This document shows, one piece after another, positions 35,650 to 44,783 of a stretch of 64,000 nucleotides of DNA. The translations under genes were made by a program, and so were the position numbers. Source of the stretch: Sphingomonadales bacterium (lineage in GTDB: Bacteria; Pseudomonadota; Alphaproteobacteria; Sphingomonadales; Sphingomonadaceae); NCBI GenBank assembly GCA_027486415.1, contig JAIXPC010000002.1, forward strand, positions 558,001 to 622,000. Direction: 5' to 3'. Below the pieces are notes generated by a model. The model was not told the DNA's origin. It did not search any database and was given only the letters and a program-made list of their open reading frames with translations. Numbering within the stretch: position 1 is the stretch's first letter; every line of letters begins with the position of its first letter.

Positions 35650-36905
35650 GGTGCCTTCGCATCCAGCGCCAGCATGGCGGCGGGCTGGTTGCGCTGCGAA
35701 ACGATGGCCCATTGATCGCCGTTCACCATCACTTCCGGTACCAGGGGCCTTGAATTGTAAGTGCTGGCCATGGTCGCGCCATAGGCGCCGGCCGTCATGA
35801 AGGCGACGAGATCGCCGGCGCGCACGTCCTCCATCTCGCGGTCTTCGGCGAAGGTGTCGCCGGTCTCGCAGATGGGGCCGACCACGGTGGCGACGGTGCG
35901 GTCCGCCTTGGGCCGCACGGCCAGGATATCGTGCCACGCGCCATAGAGCGACGGGCGCAGCAGGTCGTTCATGGCGGCGTCCACCACCACGAAATGCTTG
36001 GACGCGCCTTCCTTGGTCAGGATCACTTCCGATACCAGCACGCCGGCATTGCCGACGATCATGCGGCCCGGTTCGAACATCAGCCGCCACGGCCAGCCTG
36101 CGGTGGCGCGCGCCACCATTGCGGCGTAATCGGCCGGCGGCGGCGGGGCGGGCAGATCGCGGCGATAGGGCACGCCAAGGCCGCCGCCAACATCGATGCG
36201 CTTGATGGTGTGGCCGGCCGCCTCCAGTTCGCGCGCCAGCACGCCCAGCTTGCGGATGGCGTCTTCCACGGGGCCAAGATCGGTCAACTGGCTGCCGATG
36301 TGGGCAGCAAGGCCAACCGGGCGCAGATGGGGGTGGGCGGCGGCCTGCGCAAAGGCGGCGGGCAGGCGTTCCCACGGGATGCCGAACTTGGCATCGGCAC
36401 CGCCCGTGCTGATCTTCCCGTGCGTCTTGGGATCAACCGCCGGGTTGATGCGGATGGCGATCTCCACCGTGGCGCCTTTTGCAGCGGCGACGGCAGCCAG
36501 CATGTCGATCTCGGCTTCGGATTCGACGTTGAACTGCAGGATGCCGGCGTCCACGCCCGCGGCCAGTTCGGCGCGGGTCTTGCCGACGCCGGAAAACACG
36601 ATGCGATTTGCGGGCACGCCAGCCGCCAGCGCGCGCGCCAGTTCGCCGCCCGACACCACGTCAGCCCCTGCGCCCAGCCGGGCCAGCGTCGCCAGCACGG
36701 CGAGATTGGGATTGGCCTTCACCGCGAACGCCACCAGCGGCGGCTCGCTGCCGAGGTCGGCGACGGCATCGCGGAACACGGTGAAGTGCCGCTCCATCGT
36801 GGCGCTGCTGTAGCAATAGAAGGGCGTGCCAACCGTCGCGGCCAGCTGCTCAAGGCTGACACCTTCGGCGTGCATCACGCCGTCCCGATATTGGAAATGG
36901 TCCAT
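35640..36905 (-). CDS. lysA: Diaminopimelate decarboxylase
   Basis: A 421-residue PLP enzyme (alanine racemase fold) that makes lysine from meso-diaminopimelate. The PLP Lys is K63 in AFAVKANPN; the glycine loop GGGLGVPYR and C-terminal CETGDTF (with the catalytic Cys) are visible. It follows argH-lptM with 10 nt between lptM and lysA and overlaps the MFS gene downstream. This gene order (argH, small lipoprotein, lysA) is widely conserved. Confidence 0.96.
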   Translation of the reverse strand: MDHFQYRDGVMHAEGVSLEQLAATVGTPFYCYSSATMERHFTVFRDAVADLGSEPPLVAFAVKANPNLAVLATLARLGAGADVVSGGELARALAAGVPANRIVFSGVGKTRAELAAGVDAGILQFNVESEAEIDMLAAVAAAKGATVEIAIRINPAVDPKTHGKISTGGADAKFGIPWERLPAAFAQAAAHPHLRPVGLAAHIGSQLTDLGPVEDAIRKLGVLARELEAAGHTIKRIDVGGGLGVPYRRDLPAPPPPADYAAMVARATAGWPWRLMFEPGRMIVGNAGVLVSEVILTKEGASKHFVVVDAAMNDLLRPSLYGAWHDILAVRPKADRTVATVVGPICETGDTFAEDREMEDVRAGDLVAFMTAGAYGATMASTYNSRPLVPEVMVNGDQWAIVSQRNQPAAMLALDAKAPWL

Positions 36906-36915
36906 GGGGGCGACC

Positions 36916-37158
36916 TTATGGCTTGGGCGGCGGCAGGTTGAACGGATCGTTGCCGCGTTCGGGCAGCGGGCCCTGGTTGTCGTCGACGCGCAATGGCACC
37001 GCCTGCGGATCGAGTTTCAGCATTTCCTGCGGCGTGGCGGCGCGCGTCTGGGTTTCGGCGCGCTGCGGGGCCGGGCGGCCAGCCTTGGGCTCCAGCGCGC
37101 CCTGCTTGCCGCAGCCCGCAAGCAGCAACAGCCCGGCAATGGCGAGAGCGCGGATCAC
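36916..37158 (-). CDS. lptM: LptM-like small outer-membrane lipoprotein
   Basis: An 80-residue protein with a lipoprotein signal: [16 protein letters not shown], Cys16 being the lipidated residue (lipobox LAGC). The mature part is short and Pro/Gln-rich, ending [12 protein letters not shown]. In Escherichia coli LptM (YifL) helps mature the LPS translocon LptDE. It starts with GTG at 37158 overlapping the argH stop (GTGA). The argH-lptM-lysA location is typical of the family. Confidence 0.85.
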   Translation of the reverse strand: MIRALAIAGLLLLAGCGKQGALEPKAGRPAPQRAETQTRAATPQEMLKLDPQAVPLRVDDNQGPLPERGNDPFNLPPPKP

Positions 37159-38669
37159 AGCCGCGCCTTGGCCGCCGCGATGGCGGCACGCACATTGGCC
37201 GGCGCGGCGCCGCCAAAGCTCGTGCGGCTCGAAACGCTGGCTTCCACGCTCAGCACATCGCGCACCGCCTTGGTGATGCGCTTGTCGATGGCCGAAAGCT
37301 CGGCATCGGCCAGGCCATTCAGGTCGGTGCCCTTGGCTTCTGCGGCCTTCACGCACTTGCCGGTGATCTCGTGCGCTTCGCGGAACGGCACGTTGGCGAC
37401 GCGCACCAGCCAGTCGGCAAGGTCAGTCGCCGTGGAGAAGCCCGAGTTGGCCGCCGCGCGCATCTTCGCCTTGTTGAAGGTGAGGGTGTCCACCATTCCG
37501 GTCATGCTGGCGAGGCAGAGGCCCAGATCGTCGTGGGCGGCGAACACCGTCGCCTTGTCGTCCTGCATGTCCTTGGAATAGGTCAGCGGCAGGCCCTTCA
37601 TGATGACCGACAGGCGGGTGAAGGCGGCGAGGAACTCCCCGGCCTTGGCGCGCACCAGTTCGGCGGCATCGGGGTTGCGCTTTTGCGGCATGATGCTGCT
37701 GCCCGTGCTCCAGGCATCGGGCAGGGTGACAAAGCCGAACGGCTGGCTGGCCCAGATGATCATTTCCTCGGCAAGCCGCGACAGGTGCAGGCCGGTCATG
37801 TGGGTGGCGGCCAGATATTCCAGCGCGAAATCGCGATCCGACACCGAATCAAGGCTGTTGCGGGTCGGGCCACCGGCAAAACCCAGCGCCTTCGCCGTCA
37901 TGTGGCGATCGATCGGGAAGCTGGTGCCGGCCAGCGCGGCGGCACCCAGCGGGCATTCGTCCATGCGGGCCCGCGCATCGGCAAAGCGGCCGCGGTCGCG
38001 CATCAGCATTTCGACATAGGCCATCAGGTGATGGCCCAGCGTGACCGGCTGCGCCACCTGCAGGTGGGTGAAGCCGGGCAGGATCGTATCGGCGTGTTCC
38101 TCGGCGCGCTTCAGCAGCGCGCCGATCAGACCCTTCAGCGCGGCATCAGCCTCCGCGCAGGCGGCCTTCACCCACAGGCGGAAATCCACCGCCACCTGGT
38201 CATTGCGGCTGCGCGCCGTGTGCAGGCGGCCCGCCGCCGGCCCGATGATTTCCTTCAGCCGGGTTTCGACATGGAGGTGGATATCCTCCAGCGCCTTGTT
38301 CTCGACCAGCTTGCCATCGGCATATTCGGCCGCGATCTGTTGCAGCCCCTTGTCGATGGCGGCGGCATCGTCGGCCGACACGATGCCCTGCTTGCCCAGC
38401 ATGGCGACGTGGGCGCGGCTGCCCTGGATATCTTCGCGCCACAGGCGCTTGTCGACGCCGATGGAAGCGTTGATGTCCTGCATGATCGCCGATGGGCCGC
38501 CGCCGAAACGGCCGCCCCACAGGCTGTTGGCGGCACCGCTGCCGGCAGGGGTGGTGGGGTCGCTGCTCATGGTGGTGGCCGATAGGGCATTGCCGCCGCC
38601 CCCGCAACCAGCGGCAACGGCGCCGCCCAATGCTGCCAGCTTGATCGCGTCCCGCCGTGATACCGTCAT
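37155..38669 (-). CDS. argH: Argininosuccinate lyase with an in-frame Tat-like leader
   Basis: The lyase (argininosuccinate to arginine and fumarate) is intact: NSLWGGRFG near the start, TARSRNDQV, and the fumarase-superfamily signature [13 protein letters not shown]. Normal ArgH starts near the ATG at 38570 (residue 34 here). Upstream in the same frame lies a segment with a twin-arginine motif ([13 protein letters not shown]) and a Cys at residue 22, like a Tat lipoprotein leader. The ATG at 38669 has a good site (AAGGGGG) before it, while the ATG at 38570 has none. ArgH is cytosolic in all species known to me, so either the leader is a leftover from another gene or the site is used. It overlaps lptM by 4 nt. 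Confidence 0.88.
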   Translation of the reverse strand: MTVSRRDAIKLAALGGAVAAGCGGGGNALSATTMSSDPTTPAGSGAANSLWGGRFGGGPSAIMQDINASIGVDKRLWREDIQGSRAHVAMLGKQGIVSADDAAAIDKGLQQIAAEYADGKLVENKALEDIHLHVETRLKEIIGPAAGRLHTARSRNDQVAVDFRLWVKAACAEADAALKGLIGALLKRAEEHADTILPGFTHLQVAQPVTLGHHLMAYVEMLMRDRGRFADARARMDECPLGAAALAGTSFPIDRHMTAKALGFAGGPTRNSLDSVSDRDFALEYLAATHMTGLHLSRLAEEMIIWASQPFGFVTLPDAWSTGSSIMPQKRNPDAAELVRAKAGEFLAAFTRLSVIMKGLPLTYSKDMQDDKATVFAAHDDLGLCLASMTGMVDTLTFNKAKMRAAANSGFSTATDLADWLVRVANVPFREAHEITGKCVKAAEAKGTDLNGLADAELSAIDKRITKAVRDVLSVEASVSSRTSFGGAAPANVRAAIAAAKARL

Positions 38670-38763
38670 TGTCTGTCCCCCTTGCGCGTTCCAAGTGCCA
38701 CACCGGCTTGGCACCTGCCACTGCGCTGTTTATCGGGGCCGCAGACGCTTGGAGACCGTGACA

Positions 38764-39312
38764 ATGACGAAGAGCCTGCTGATCCTGCCGCTTCTGGCGC
38801 TCGCCGCCTGCAACCAGGCCGCGCCGACGACGCCGGATACGCCCGCCGCCGCACCGGCCAAGACCGCCGAAGCCCCGATCAACACCATCGATCGCAGCCA
38901 CGCCGGCGAACCCGGCCCCGCGGCGGTGACGTGGGAGATGAAGGGCGGCACCAGGCAGAAACTGGCCGATCACAAGGGCATGAAGATGCTGGTGAACCTG
39001 TGGGCGACCTGGTGCGCGCCGTGCATCGCTGAGATGCCGGCGTTGGACAAGCTGGCCGGTGACGTGCCGGTGATGGTGCTGCCGATCAGCCAGGACATGG
39101 AAGGCTGGCAGGCGGTCGACAAATTCTGGGGCACGGACAAGTTCAAGAATATCGAGACCGGGCTGGACCAGCCGGGCAGCTTTGGCGAGGCGATCAAGGC
39201 GCGCGGGCTGCCGGTGACGATCCTATATGATGAGGAAGGCAAGGAGATCTGGCGGGTGTCGGGCACGCTGGATTGGGATTCGGCTGACGTGAGGAAGGCG
39301 ATTACGGGGTAA
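38764..39312 (+). CDS. TlpA-like thioredoxin-fold lipoprotein
   Basis: A 182-residue protein with a lipobox (LLALAAC, Cys16) and a thioredoxin-like domain. The redox motif WATWCAPC and the cis-Pro in LPVTILYDEEGKE are visible. It probably reduces periplasmic thiols for cytochrome c maturation or similar. It is divergent from argH with a 94-bp gap and convergent with rho. The ATG at 38764 gives the lipoprotein signal; an open frame upstream belongs to the antisense of argH. Confidence 0.88.
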   Translation: MTKSLLILPLLALAACNQAAPTTPDTPAAAPAKTAEAPINTIDRSHAGEPGPAAVTWEMKGGTRQKLADHKGMKMLVNLWATWCAPCIAEMPALDKLAGDVPVMVLPISQDMEGWQAVDKFWGTDKFKNIETGLDQPGSFGEAIKARGLPVTILYDEEGKEIWRVSGTLDWDSADVRKAITG

Positions 39313-39369
39313 GGGGCGCACACTGGGGGAGGGCGTGTGTTTCCTGATGCGGCCCTCGTGGGCGCGGGC

Positions 39370-39536
39370 GGCGGCGGAGCCGCCGACTCCGCTTCCGCTA
39401 CGGCAGAAAGAAAGAGAAAGTGCGTGGCGGAGCCACGCCGTCGGACGAGTCAAAAAGGGCGGCCCTGAGGGGCCGCCCTTTTCGCTCGCCGTCCGGCCGT
39501 TCGTGGAGTCGGTGGTTAGCGCTGCGCGCTAACCAC
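39370..39536 (-). repeat. Composite four-hairpin intergenic element, copy 2 (3' of rho)
   Basis: Same layout as at 8256-8420. Read on the + strand: (a) 39370-39384, GGCGGC-GGA-GCCGCC; (b) 39422-39438, GCGTGGC-GGA-GCCACGC; (c) 39453-39482, a GGGCGGCCC terminator stem with A/T runs; (d) 39512-39536, an 11-bp stem GTGGTTAGCGC with loop TGC. Hairpin (d) has a different sequence from copy 1 but the same stem length. The 28-nt block at 39421-39448 is identical to 8307-8334. On the minus strand it starts 11 nt after the rho stop. Confidence 0.75.
39452..39483. terminator. Bidirectional terminator between tlpA-like gene and rho
   Basis: The stem AAAAGGGCGGCCC (39453-39465) pairs with 39470-39482 around TGAG. 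A run before and T run after support use by both the rightward lipoprotein gene and the leftward rho gene. It is hairpin (c) of the composite element. Confidence 0.75.
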
Positions 39537-39547
39537 GCGCCCACTCA

Positions 39548-40804
39548 CTATTTATTCATCCCCGCAAAGAAGTCCGCGTTGGTGGCGGAGTCCTTCATCT
39601 TGTCCAACAGGAACTCGATCGCATCGGTCGAGCCCATCTGCATCAGGATGCGGCGCAGGACCCACATCTTGGTGAGCGTATCCTTGTCGACCAGCAGCTC
39701 TTCCTTGCGGGTGCCGCTCTTGCCGATGTCGATGGCCGGGAAGACGCGCTTGTCGGCAATCTTGCGGTCGAGCACGATTTCGGCGTTGCCGGTGCCCTTG
39801 AACTCTTCGAAGATCACTTCGTCCATGCGGCTGCCGGTGTCGATCAGCGCGGTGGAGATGATGGTCAGGCTGCCGCCTTCTTCGATGTTGCGCGCGGCAC
39901 CAAAGAAGCGCTTGGGGCGCTGCAGGGCGTTGGCGTCGACACCGCCGGTCAGCACCTTGCCCGACGACGGCACCACCGTGTTGTAGGCGCGGCCCAGACG
40001 GGTGATGTTGTCGAGCAGGATGATGACGTCGCGCTTGTGCTCGACGAGGCGCTTGGCCTTTTCGATCACCATTTCAGCAACCTGCACGTGGCGCGTCGCC
40101 GGTTCGTCGAAGGTCGAGGAGATGACCTCGCCCTTCACCGTGCGCTGCATGTCGGTGACTTCTTCCGGGCGCTCGTCGATCAGCAGCACGATCAGGAAGC
40201 ATTCCGGGTGGTTGGCGCTGATCGCTTTCGCGATGTTCTGCATCATGATCGTCTTGCCGACGCGCGGCGGGGCGACGATCAGGCAGCGCTGGCCCTTGCC
40301 GAGCGGAGAGACGATGTCGATGACGCGGCCAGTCTTGTCCTTGCTGGTCGGATCGCCGCTTTCCAGGCTCAGTTTCTCGTTCGGATAGAGCGGGGTGAGG
40401 TTGTCGAAGTTCACCCGGTGGCGCACGGCCTCGGGATCGTCGAAGTTGATCGCCGTCACCTTGTTCAAGCCGAAATAGCGTTCGCCATTCTTGGGCGAGC
40501 TGATCTCACCTTCCACCGTGTCGCCGGTGCGCAGGCCGTAACGGCGCACGATCTGCGGGTTGACGTAGATATCGTCAGGCCCGGCGAGATAGGAGCTGTC
40601 GGCGGAGCGCATGAAGCCGAAGCCATCGGGCATCACCTCGATGGTGCCGCTGCCCATCACTTCGGTGCCAGCCTCGGCGGCGGCCTTGAGGATTCCGAAG
40701 ATGATGTCCTGCTTGCGAAGGGTGGAGGCGTTTTCGACGCCCATTTCCTCGGCCATGGCAACCAGATCGGCCGGCGGCGTTTTCTTCAGTTCTTGGAGGT
40801 GCAT
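39548..40804 (-). CDS. rho: Transcription termination factor Rho
   Basis: A 418-residue RNA helicase. The N-terminal Rho domain ([20 protein letters not shown]) and cold-shock RNA-binding domain ([10 protein letters not shown]) are followed by the ATPase: Walker [22 protein letters not shown], the Q-loop and the R-loop [15 protein letters not shown]. No large insert is present. The ATG at 40804 matches the conserved start; the in-frame extension upstream is not homologous. Two stops in tandem (TAG TGA) end the gene. PhnA-like gene lies upstream on the same strand with a 137-nt gap. Confidence 0.96.
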   Translation of the reverse strand: MHLQELKKTPPADLVAMAEEMGVENASTLRKQDIIFGILKAAAEAGTEVMGSGTIEVMPDGFGFMRSADSSYLAGPDDIYVNPQIVRRYGLRTGDTVEGEISSPKNGERYFGLNKVTAINFDDPEAVRHRVNFDNLTPLYPNEKLSLESGDPTSKDKTGRVIDIVSPLGKGQRCLIVAPPRVGKTIMMQNIAKAISANHPECFLIVLLIDERPEEVTDMQRTVKGEVISSTFDEPATRHVQVAEMVIEKAKRLVEHKRDVIILLDNITRLGRAYNTVVPSSGKVLTGGVDANALQRPKRFFGAARNIEEGGSLTIISTALIDTGSRMDEVIFEEFKGTGNAEIVLDRKIADKRVFPAIDIGKSGTRKEELLVDKDTLTKMWVLRRILMQMGSTDAIEFLLDKMKDSATNADFFAGMNK

Positions 40805-40941
40805 GTTGGTCTTTCGGCTTCGCGGCGACGAGCGCGTGGCCCGGATGCGCGGCGAGATGCAAGTGAAGCCTGTCGCGCACCAGGACGGGCGCGAACGCAC
40901 GAGGGATAATCGCCCCGACGCCGAGACGCAAGCGCCGTCTC

Positions 40942-41244
40942 TCAGCGCTTCTTCACGAACTCCGCGCGCAGCACGAGGCCCTTGATGCCATCGAACTTGC
41001 AGTCGATTTCCTGTGCGTCGCCGGTGAGGCGGATCGACTTGATCAGCGTGCCGCGCCGCAGGGTCTGGCCGGCGCCTTTCACGTCGAGATCCTTGATCAG
41101 CGTCACCTGGTCACCATCGGCCAGCAGATTGCCGACGGCGTCGCGCACCTCCACCGTATTGGCGGCGGCGGCGCGGGCGCGAACTTCCGACGCCGGCAGC
41201 CAGTCGCCGCTGGCGTCGTCGTACACATAATCTTCGTCTGACAT
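40942..41244 (-). CDS. phnA: PhnA-like (YjdM C-terminal domain) protein
   Basis: A 100-residue protein resembling the C-terminal domain of PhnA/YjdM. The core [25 protein letters not shown], then [12 protein letters not shown] and [20 protein letters not shown], is typical. The zinc-ribbon N-terminus of full-length PhnA is missing, and the first 30 residues carry an acidic patch instead. Despite the name, a role in phosphonate use is not supported by neighbours. The ATG at 41244 was chosen. Confidence 0.85.
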   Translation of the reverse strand: MSDEDYVYDDASGDWLPASEVRARAAAANTVEVRDAVGNLLADGDQVTLIKDLDVKGAGQTLRRGTLIKSIRLTGDAQEIDCKFDGIKGLVLRAEFVKKR

Positions 41245-41319
41245 GCTGTCCCTCAGGCCTTGCCGGTTGTGGCGGTGGTGATACGACGGGGTGAAACGTC
41301 GTTTGGAAAGGGCCTTAGC

Positions 41320-41697
41320 ATGCCGGTGGACGCCTTGGGGCAGTATGACGAAAACAACATCTTTGCCCGCATCCTGCGCGGCGAGATCCCAGCCAAGCGC
41401 GTTCACGAGACAGATCACGCGCTGGCCTTTCACGACATCAACCCGCAGGCGCCGACCCATGTGCTGGTGATCCCCAAGGGGCCGTATCGCAGCTGGGCGG
41501 ATTTTTCGGCCAAGGCGAGCGAGGCGGAGATTGCCGGTTTCGTGCGGGCAGTGGGGGAGACGGCGAAATTGCTGGGGCTGGAGGAACCGGGCTATCGCCT
41601 GCTCGCCAATGCCGGGGTGAACGCGCACCAGGAGGTGCCGCACCTGCACGTCCACATCTTTGGCGGCAAGGCGCTGGGGCCGATGCTGGCGCGCTAA
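41320..41697 (+). CDS. HIT family nucleotide-binding protein (HinT-like)
   Basis: A 125-residue histidine-triad hydrolase acting on purine nucleoside phosphoramidates. The active-site motif is HLHVHIFGG near the C-terminus, and the N-terminal NNIFARILRGEIPAKRV is typical. The ATG at 41320 follows a GGAAAGG sequence; an in-frame start at 41260 is less likely. Divergent from the PhnA-like gene. Its TAA overlaps the convergent selO TAG within CTAA. Confidence 0.93.
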   Translation: MPVDALGQYDENNIFARILRGEIPAKRVHETDHALAFHDINPQAPTHVLVIPKGPYRSWADFSAKASEAEIAGFVRAVGETAKLLGLEEPGYRLLANAGVNAHQEVPHLHVHIFGGKALGPMLAR

Positions 41698-43058
41698 CGA
41701 TGCGCTTCGCCCATGCGGCGGATGGCGGCGATCTTGTCGTGGAGCGGGGCCCAGTCGTCACGTTCGGCGATCGGCGCCCACAGCGCCTCGACCTCGTCGA
41801 TCAGCATGGTGCAGGGGGCATCGTCGGCCCAATAGGGGTGTGACGGCGCGCCTGCGGCGAAATCAGGGATGAGGCGGAGGAAATCACCAAACGCATCGTG
41901 GCTGTAGTGATGCTCGGCTGGTGACGGCCCGCGTCGGGTACCGCCGCGCCAATCGAAGAAGAAACGATCCGGGTCCATTTGCGTCGCGACCAGCGCGGTC
42001 TGGATGGCGGCGACAAGCGCCTCGTCCTCGCTGCTGCCCAGCCGCTTGACGCCCAATCGGCCCAGGATCGCATCCGACAGAGCGGCGCGATACCGCAGCG
42101 GGTAGGTTTCCAGCGCCGGTTTCAGCTCTTCCACATCGGCGATCAGGCGCAGGGCATTGGCGAGCTGATAGAGGTTCCACTGCAGTGCTTCGGCCTGACG
42201 ACCGAAGGCATAAAGGCCGCCGTGATCGAAATAGGCGGCGGTGAAGCCGGCATCCCAGGCCGGGGCAAAGCGCCAGGGGCCATAGTCGAAGCTTTCGCCG
42301 GTGATATTGATATTGTCGGTGTTGAGCACGCCGTGGACGAAGCCGGCGGCCATGAACTGTGCCGCCATGCGCGCCGCGCCCTTCACGGCGTGATCGATCA
42401 GCGCCGCCACCGGAGTTGGCCCACTCGCCTCGGGCGCGAGGTGGGTGAGGCAATAATCGACCAGCCGCTGCAGCGCCTCGCGGTTTTGGTGGAAGGCCTG
42501 GCGCTGGAAGCTGCCATAGCGGATGTGGCTGTGGTTGAGGCGAACCAGCACCGCCGAGCGCGTGGGCGACGGTTCATCGTTGCGGACGAGATTCTCGCCG
42601 GTTTCAATGACGCTGAAGGTGCGGGAGGTCGCCACCCCCAGCGCCTCCAGCATTTCGGTGGCCAGTATCTCGCGCACGGCGCCTTTCAGGGTCAGCCGGC
42701 CATCGCCCATGCGGCTCCAGGGCGTTGTGCCACTGCCCTTGGTGCCAAGGTCCATCAACCGGCCGCGATCATCGCGAAGCTGGGCGAAGAGGAAGCCGCG
42801 GCCATCGCCCAGATCGGGGTTGTAGGTGCGGAACTGGTGGCCATGATAGCGCAGCGCCAGCGGCTGGGGCAGGCTGCCCGGAAGTCCCACGAAGCGGCCG
42901 AAATGCGCGATCCACTGCTCGTCGCTCAGCGTATCAAGGCCCACCTCGGTCGCCGCGCGGTCGTTGCGGAACCGCAGGATCGTCTGCGGAAAATCGGCGG
43001 GCTCGACGGGATCCAGAAACTCCGCGCCAAGGTCGAGAATGGTGGTTTCGGGGGTCAT
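41694..43058 (-). CDS. selO: Protein adenylyltransferase SelO family (YdiU)
   Basis: A 454-residue pseudokinase-fold enzyme that transfers AMP to protein Ser/Thr/Tyr in characterised relatives. Features: LRYHGHQF, GTKGSGTTPWSRMGDGRLTLKGAVRE, and the Mg-binding NTDNINITGESFDYGPW. It is somewhat shorter than the usual length of about 490 and lacks a C-terminal Cys pair seen in some relatives. It follows the TetR gene by 31 nt on the same strand, so the two may be co-transcribed. Confidence 0.9.
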   Translation of the reverse strand: MTPETTILDLGAEFLDPVEPADFPQTILRFRNDRAATEVGLDTLSDEQWIAHFGRFVGLPGSLPQPLALRYHGHQFRTYNPDLGDGRGFLFAQLRDDRGRLMDLGTKGSGTTPWSRMGDGRLTLKGAVREILATEMLEALGVATSRTFSVIETGENLVRNDEPSPTRSAVLVRLNHSHIRYGSFQRQAFHQNREALQRLVDYCLTHLAPEASGPTPVAALIDHAVKGAARMAAQFMAAGFVHGVLNTDNINITGESFDYGPWRFAPAWDAGFTAAYFDHGGLYAFGRQAEALQWNLYQLANALRLIADVEELKPALETYPLRYRAALSDAILGRLGVKRLGSSEDEALVAAIQTALVATQMDPDRFFFDWRGGTRRGPSPAEHHYSHDAFGDFLRLIPDFAAGAPSHPYWADDAPCTMLIDEVEALWAPIAERDDWAPLHDKIAAIRRMGEAHR

Positions 43059-43089
43059 CGCAGCACCATGGCGCTGCGCTGGCGGCAGA

Positions 43090-43785
43090 TCAATCGGCAG
43101 GATATCCGCTGGCGGCGCGGATGAAGCGCACGGTCTCGCGCTCGATGCGGTCAGCCTCGTCCTGATTGCCCGCGCACAGCCAGCGATCGATGGCGTCGCC
43201 CACGACGTGGTGGGTGAAGCTGGCGGCCAGATCGATCTCGATGCCGGTCACGCCACGCTTGGCCAGCGCAACCGTCATGTGGCGCTTGATCCAGTCGGTC
43301 GTCACTTCCTTGGCGGCGTGATAGAAAGGCTCGGCTTCCGGCGTCTGCGCCATCTTGGACTTGGGGCCGCAATCGGCGCAATCGGCCTCCATGCCTTCCC
43401 AGATCATGTTGTCGCGCACGAACCGCAGCACGCGCGGGATGGTGATGCCCGGCTCCAGATCCTCAAGAGCGTAGCCTTCTTCCATCGCCTCGATCATGGC
43501 TTCGCCGTGGCGACGGCCAAGTTCGGCAAGGAGGGCCTTTTTCGACCCGAAATGATAGAAGATCGAGCCTTCCGACACGTCGGCTTCGCGGGCGATGTCG
43601 GCCGTGCCGGTGGCGGCAAAGCCCTGCCGCGAAAACAGCATGTGGGCGGCGGCCAGCACCCGCGCCTTGGTTTCGGCCGGATCATAACGGCGGGCGCGCA
43701 TGTCGGCGCCGGCGGGAACGCGGGCGGGCCGGCCACGTTGCGGGGATGATGTACGGGTACGGGTATCGGCTGCGCGCGTTGCCAC
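43090..43785 (-). CDS. TetR family transcriptional regulator
   Basis: A 231-residue regulator from a GTG start at 43785. The helix-turn-helix lies at about residues 38-85 (RVLAAAHMLFSRQGFAATGTADIAREADVSEGSIFYHFGSKKALL in the family pattern), followed by a helical ligand domain with DCADCGPK. A shorter ATG start at 43701 (residue 29) would also keep the HTH. The GTG is favoured because an AAGGAAG lies 10 nt upstream and a well-formed promoter precedes it. The ligand is unknown. It is divergent from an alpha/beta hydrolase gene and upstream of selO. Confidence 0.88.
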   Translation of the reverse strand: MATRAADTRTRTSSPQRGRPARVPAGADMRARRYDPAETKARVLAAAHMLFSRQGFAATGTADIAREADVSEGSIFYHFGSKKALLAELGRRHGEAMIEAMEEGYALEDLEPGITIPRVLRFVRDNMIWEGMEADCADCGPKSKMAQTPEAEPFYHAAKEVTTDWIKRHMTVALAKRGVTGIEIDLAASFTHHVVGDAIDRWLCAGNQDEADRIERETVRFIRAASGYPAD

Positions 43786-43823
43786 GGTCGTCGTTCTTCC
43801 TTACCCCCTCGGCTTCCCCCTTC

Positions 43824-43852
43824 CTATAACGCCAGTGTTGAGTCAGAGTCAA
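43824..43852 (-). promoter_or_regulatory. Promoter of the TetR-family regulator gene
   Basis: On the minus strand TTGACT (43852-43847) and TTATAG (43829-43824) are separated by exactly 17 nt. The predicted start of transcription is about 30 nt before the GTG. This is one of the best sigma-70-type matches in the window. Confidence 0.65.
43838..43852. promoter_or_regulatory. Possible operator overlapping the TetR promoter
   Basis: TTGAGTCAGAGTCAA contains GAGTCA twice in a row and has TTGA/TCAA outer ends. It overlaps the -35 box of the regulator and ends 4 nt before the hydrolase ATG, so binding would affect both genes. Autoregulation is inferred. Confidence 0.45.
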
Positions 43853-43856
43853 AACC

Positions 43857-44768
43857 ATGGTGTCCCCCGCCGCTTCCGCTCCCCTCACCCCGGCTGATGG
43901 CTGGCAAAAAGGCTTTGCCTTCACGGGTGACAGCGTCCGCCTGTGCTGGCGCGAACATCACGAGCCCGGCGTGCCGGCCACACGCCCGGCGCTGCTTTGC
44001 CTCGCTGGCCTCACCCGCAACGGCGCCGATTTTGCCCATCTGGCGGCCACGCTGGGCCGCAATTGGCGCATCATCGCGCCCGATCTGCGCGGTCGCGGCG
44101 AATCGGGCTGGGCGCGTGATCCGCTCACCTATGTCTCGCTCACCTATCTGCGCGACCTGTCGCTGGTGATGGAGGCGGCGGGGATCACGCGCTTTGTCGT
44201 CATCGGATCGTCGCTGGGCGGCCTGCTGGGCCTCAGGCTCACGACCGCGCACCGGGCGCAGATGGACGGCATGGTGCTGATCGACGTTGGCCCCACCATC
44301 GAGGCGCAGGGCCAGGCCCGGTTGCGCGCCAATGTCGGGCGCGGCGGCAACTGGCCGACCTGGGTCCATGCTGCGCGCGATCTCGCCCTCAGAAACGGCG
44401 ATTTCTATCCGGATTGGACGCTGCACGACTGGCTGGATTTCGCCAAGCGGCTGTGCCGGGTCGGGCCGCAGGGGCGGATCGTCTTTGATTATGACCCGCG
44501 CATCGCCGAGGCGTTCCGGTTGCCGCAGGTCGATGCCGGCGCCGATGACTGGGCCGCGTTCGACAGCCTTGCCGGCCTGCCGGTGCTGTCGCTGCGCGGC
44601 GAACTTTCGGATGTGTTCACGGCCGCCACCCAGGCCGAGATGCAGCGCCGCCTGCCCGGCATGACGTCGGTGACGGTGCCGCGTGTCGGCCATATGCCGA
44701 CGCTGGCCGAACCGGTGGCGGCAGGTGCGCTGGCACAGTTTCTGGACGGGATCGCCAACGCAAGCTGA
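43857..44768 (+). CDS. Alpha/beta hydrolase
   Basis: A 303-residue alpha/beta-hydrolase-fold protein without a signal peptide. The nucleophile motif is GSSLGG (VVIGSSLGGLLG), the oxyanion region is LAGLTRNGADF, the acid is probably Asp/Glu in LSLRGELSDVF, and His is in RVGHMPTL. Substrate unknown; esterases and lactonases look like this. It is divergent from the TetR gene. No Shine-Dalgarno sequence is evident before the ATG, so the start may be leaderless or slightly different. Confidence 0.85.
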   Translation: MVSPAASAPLTPADGWQKGFAFTGDSVRLCWREHHEPGVPATRPALLCLAGLTRNGADFAHLAATLGRNWRIIAPDLRGRGESGWARDPLTYVSLTYLRDLSLVMEAAGITRFVVIGSSLGGLLGLRLTTAHRAQMDGMVLIDVGPTIEAQGQARLRANVGRGGNWPTWVHAARDLALRNGDFYPDWTLHDWLDFAKRLCRVGPQGRIVFDYDPRIAEAFRLPQVDAGADDWAAFDSLAGLPVLSLRGELSDVFTAATQAEMQRRLPGMTSVTVPRVGHMPTLAEPVAAGALAQFLDGIANAS

Positions 44769-44783
44769 ATGGGGAGAGGATCG

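Noticed and set aside
38709-38726. Possible sigma-54 promoter TGGCAC...TGC before argH
   Set aside because: The spacing between GG and GC is 11 nt instead of 10, and the -12 part is poor.
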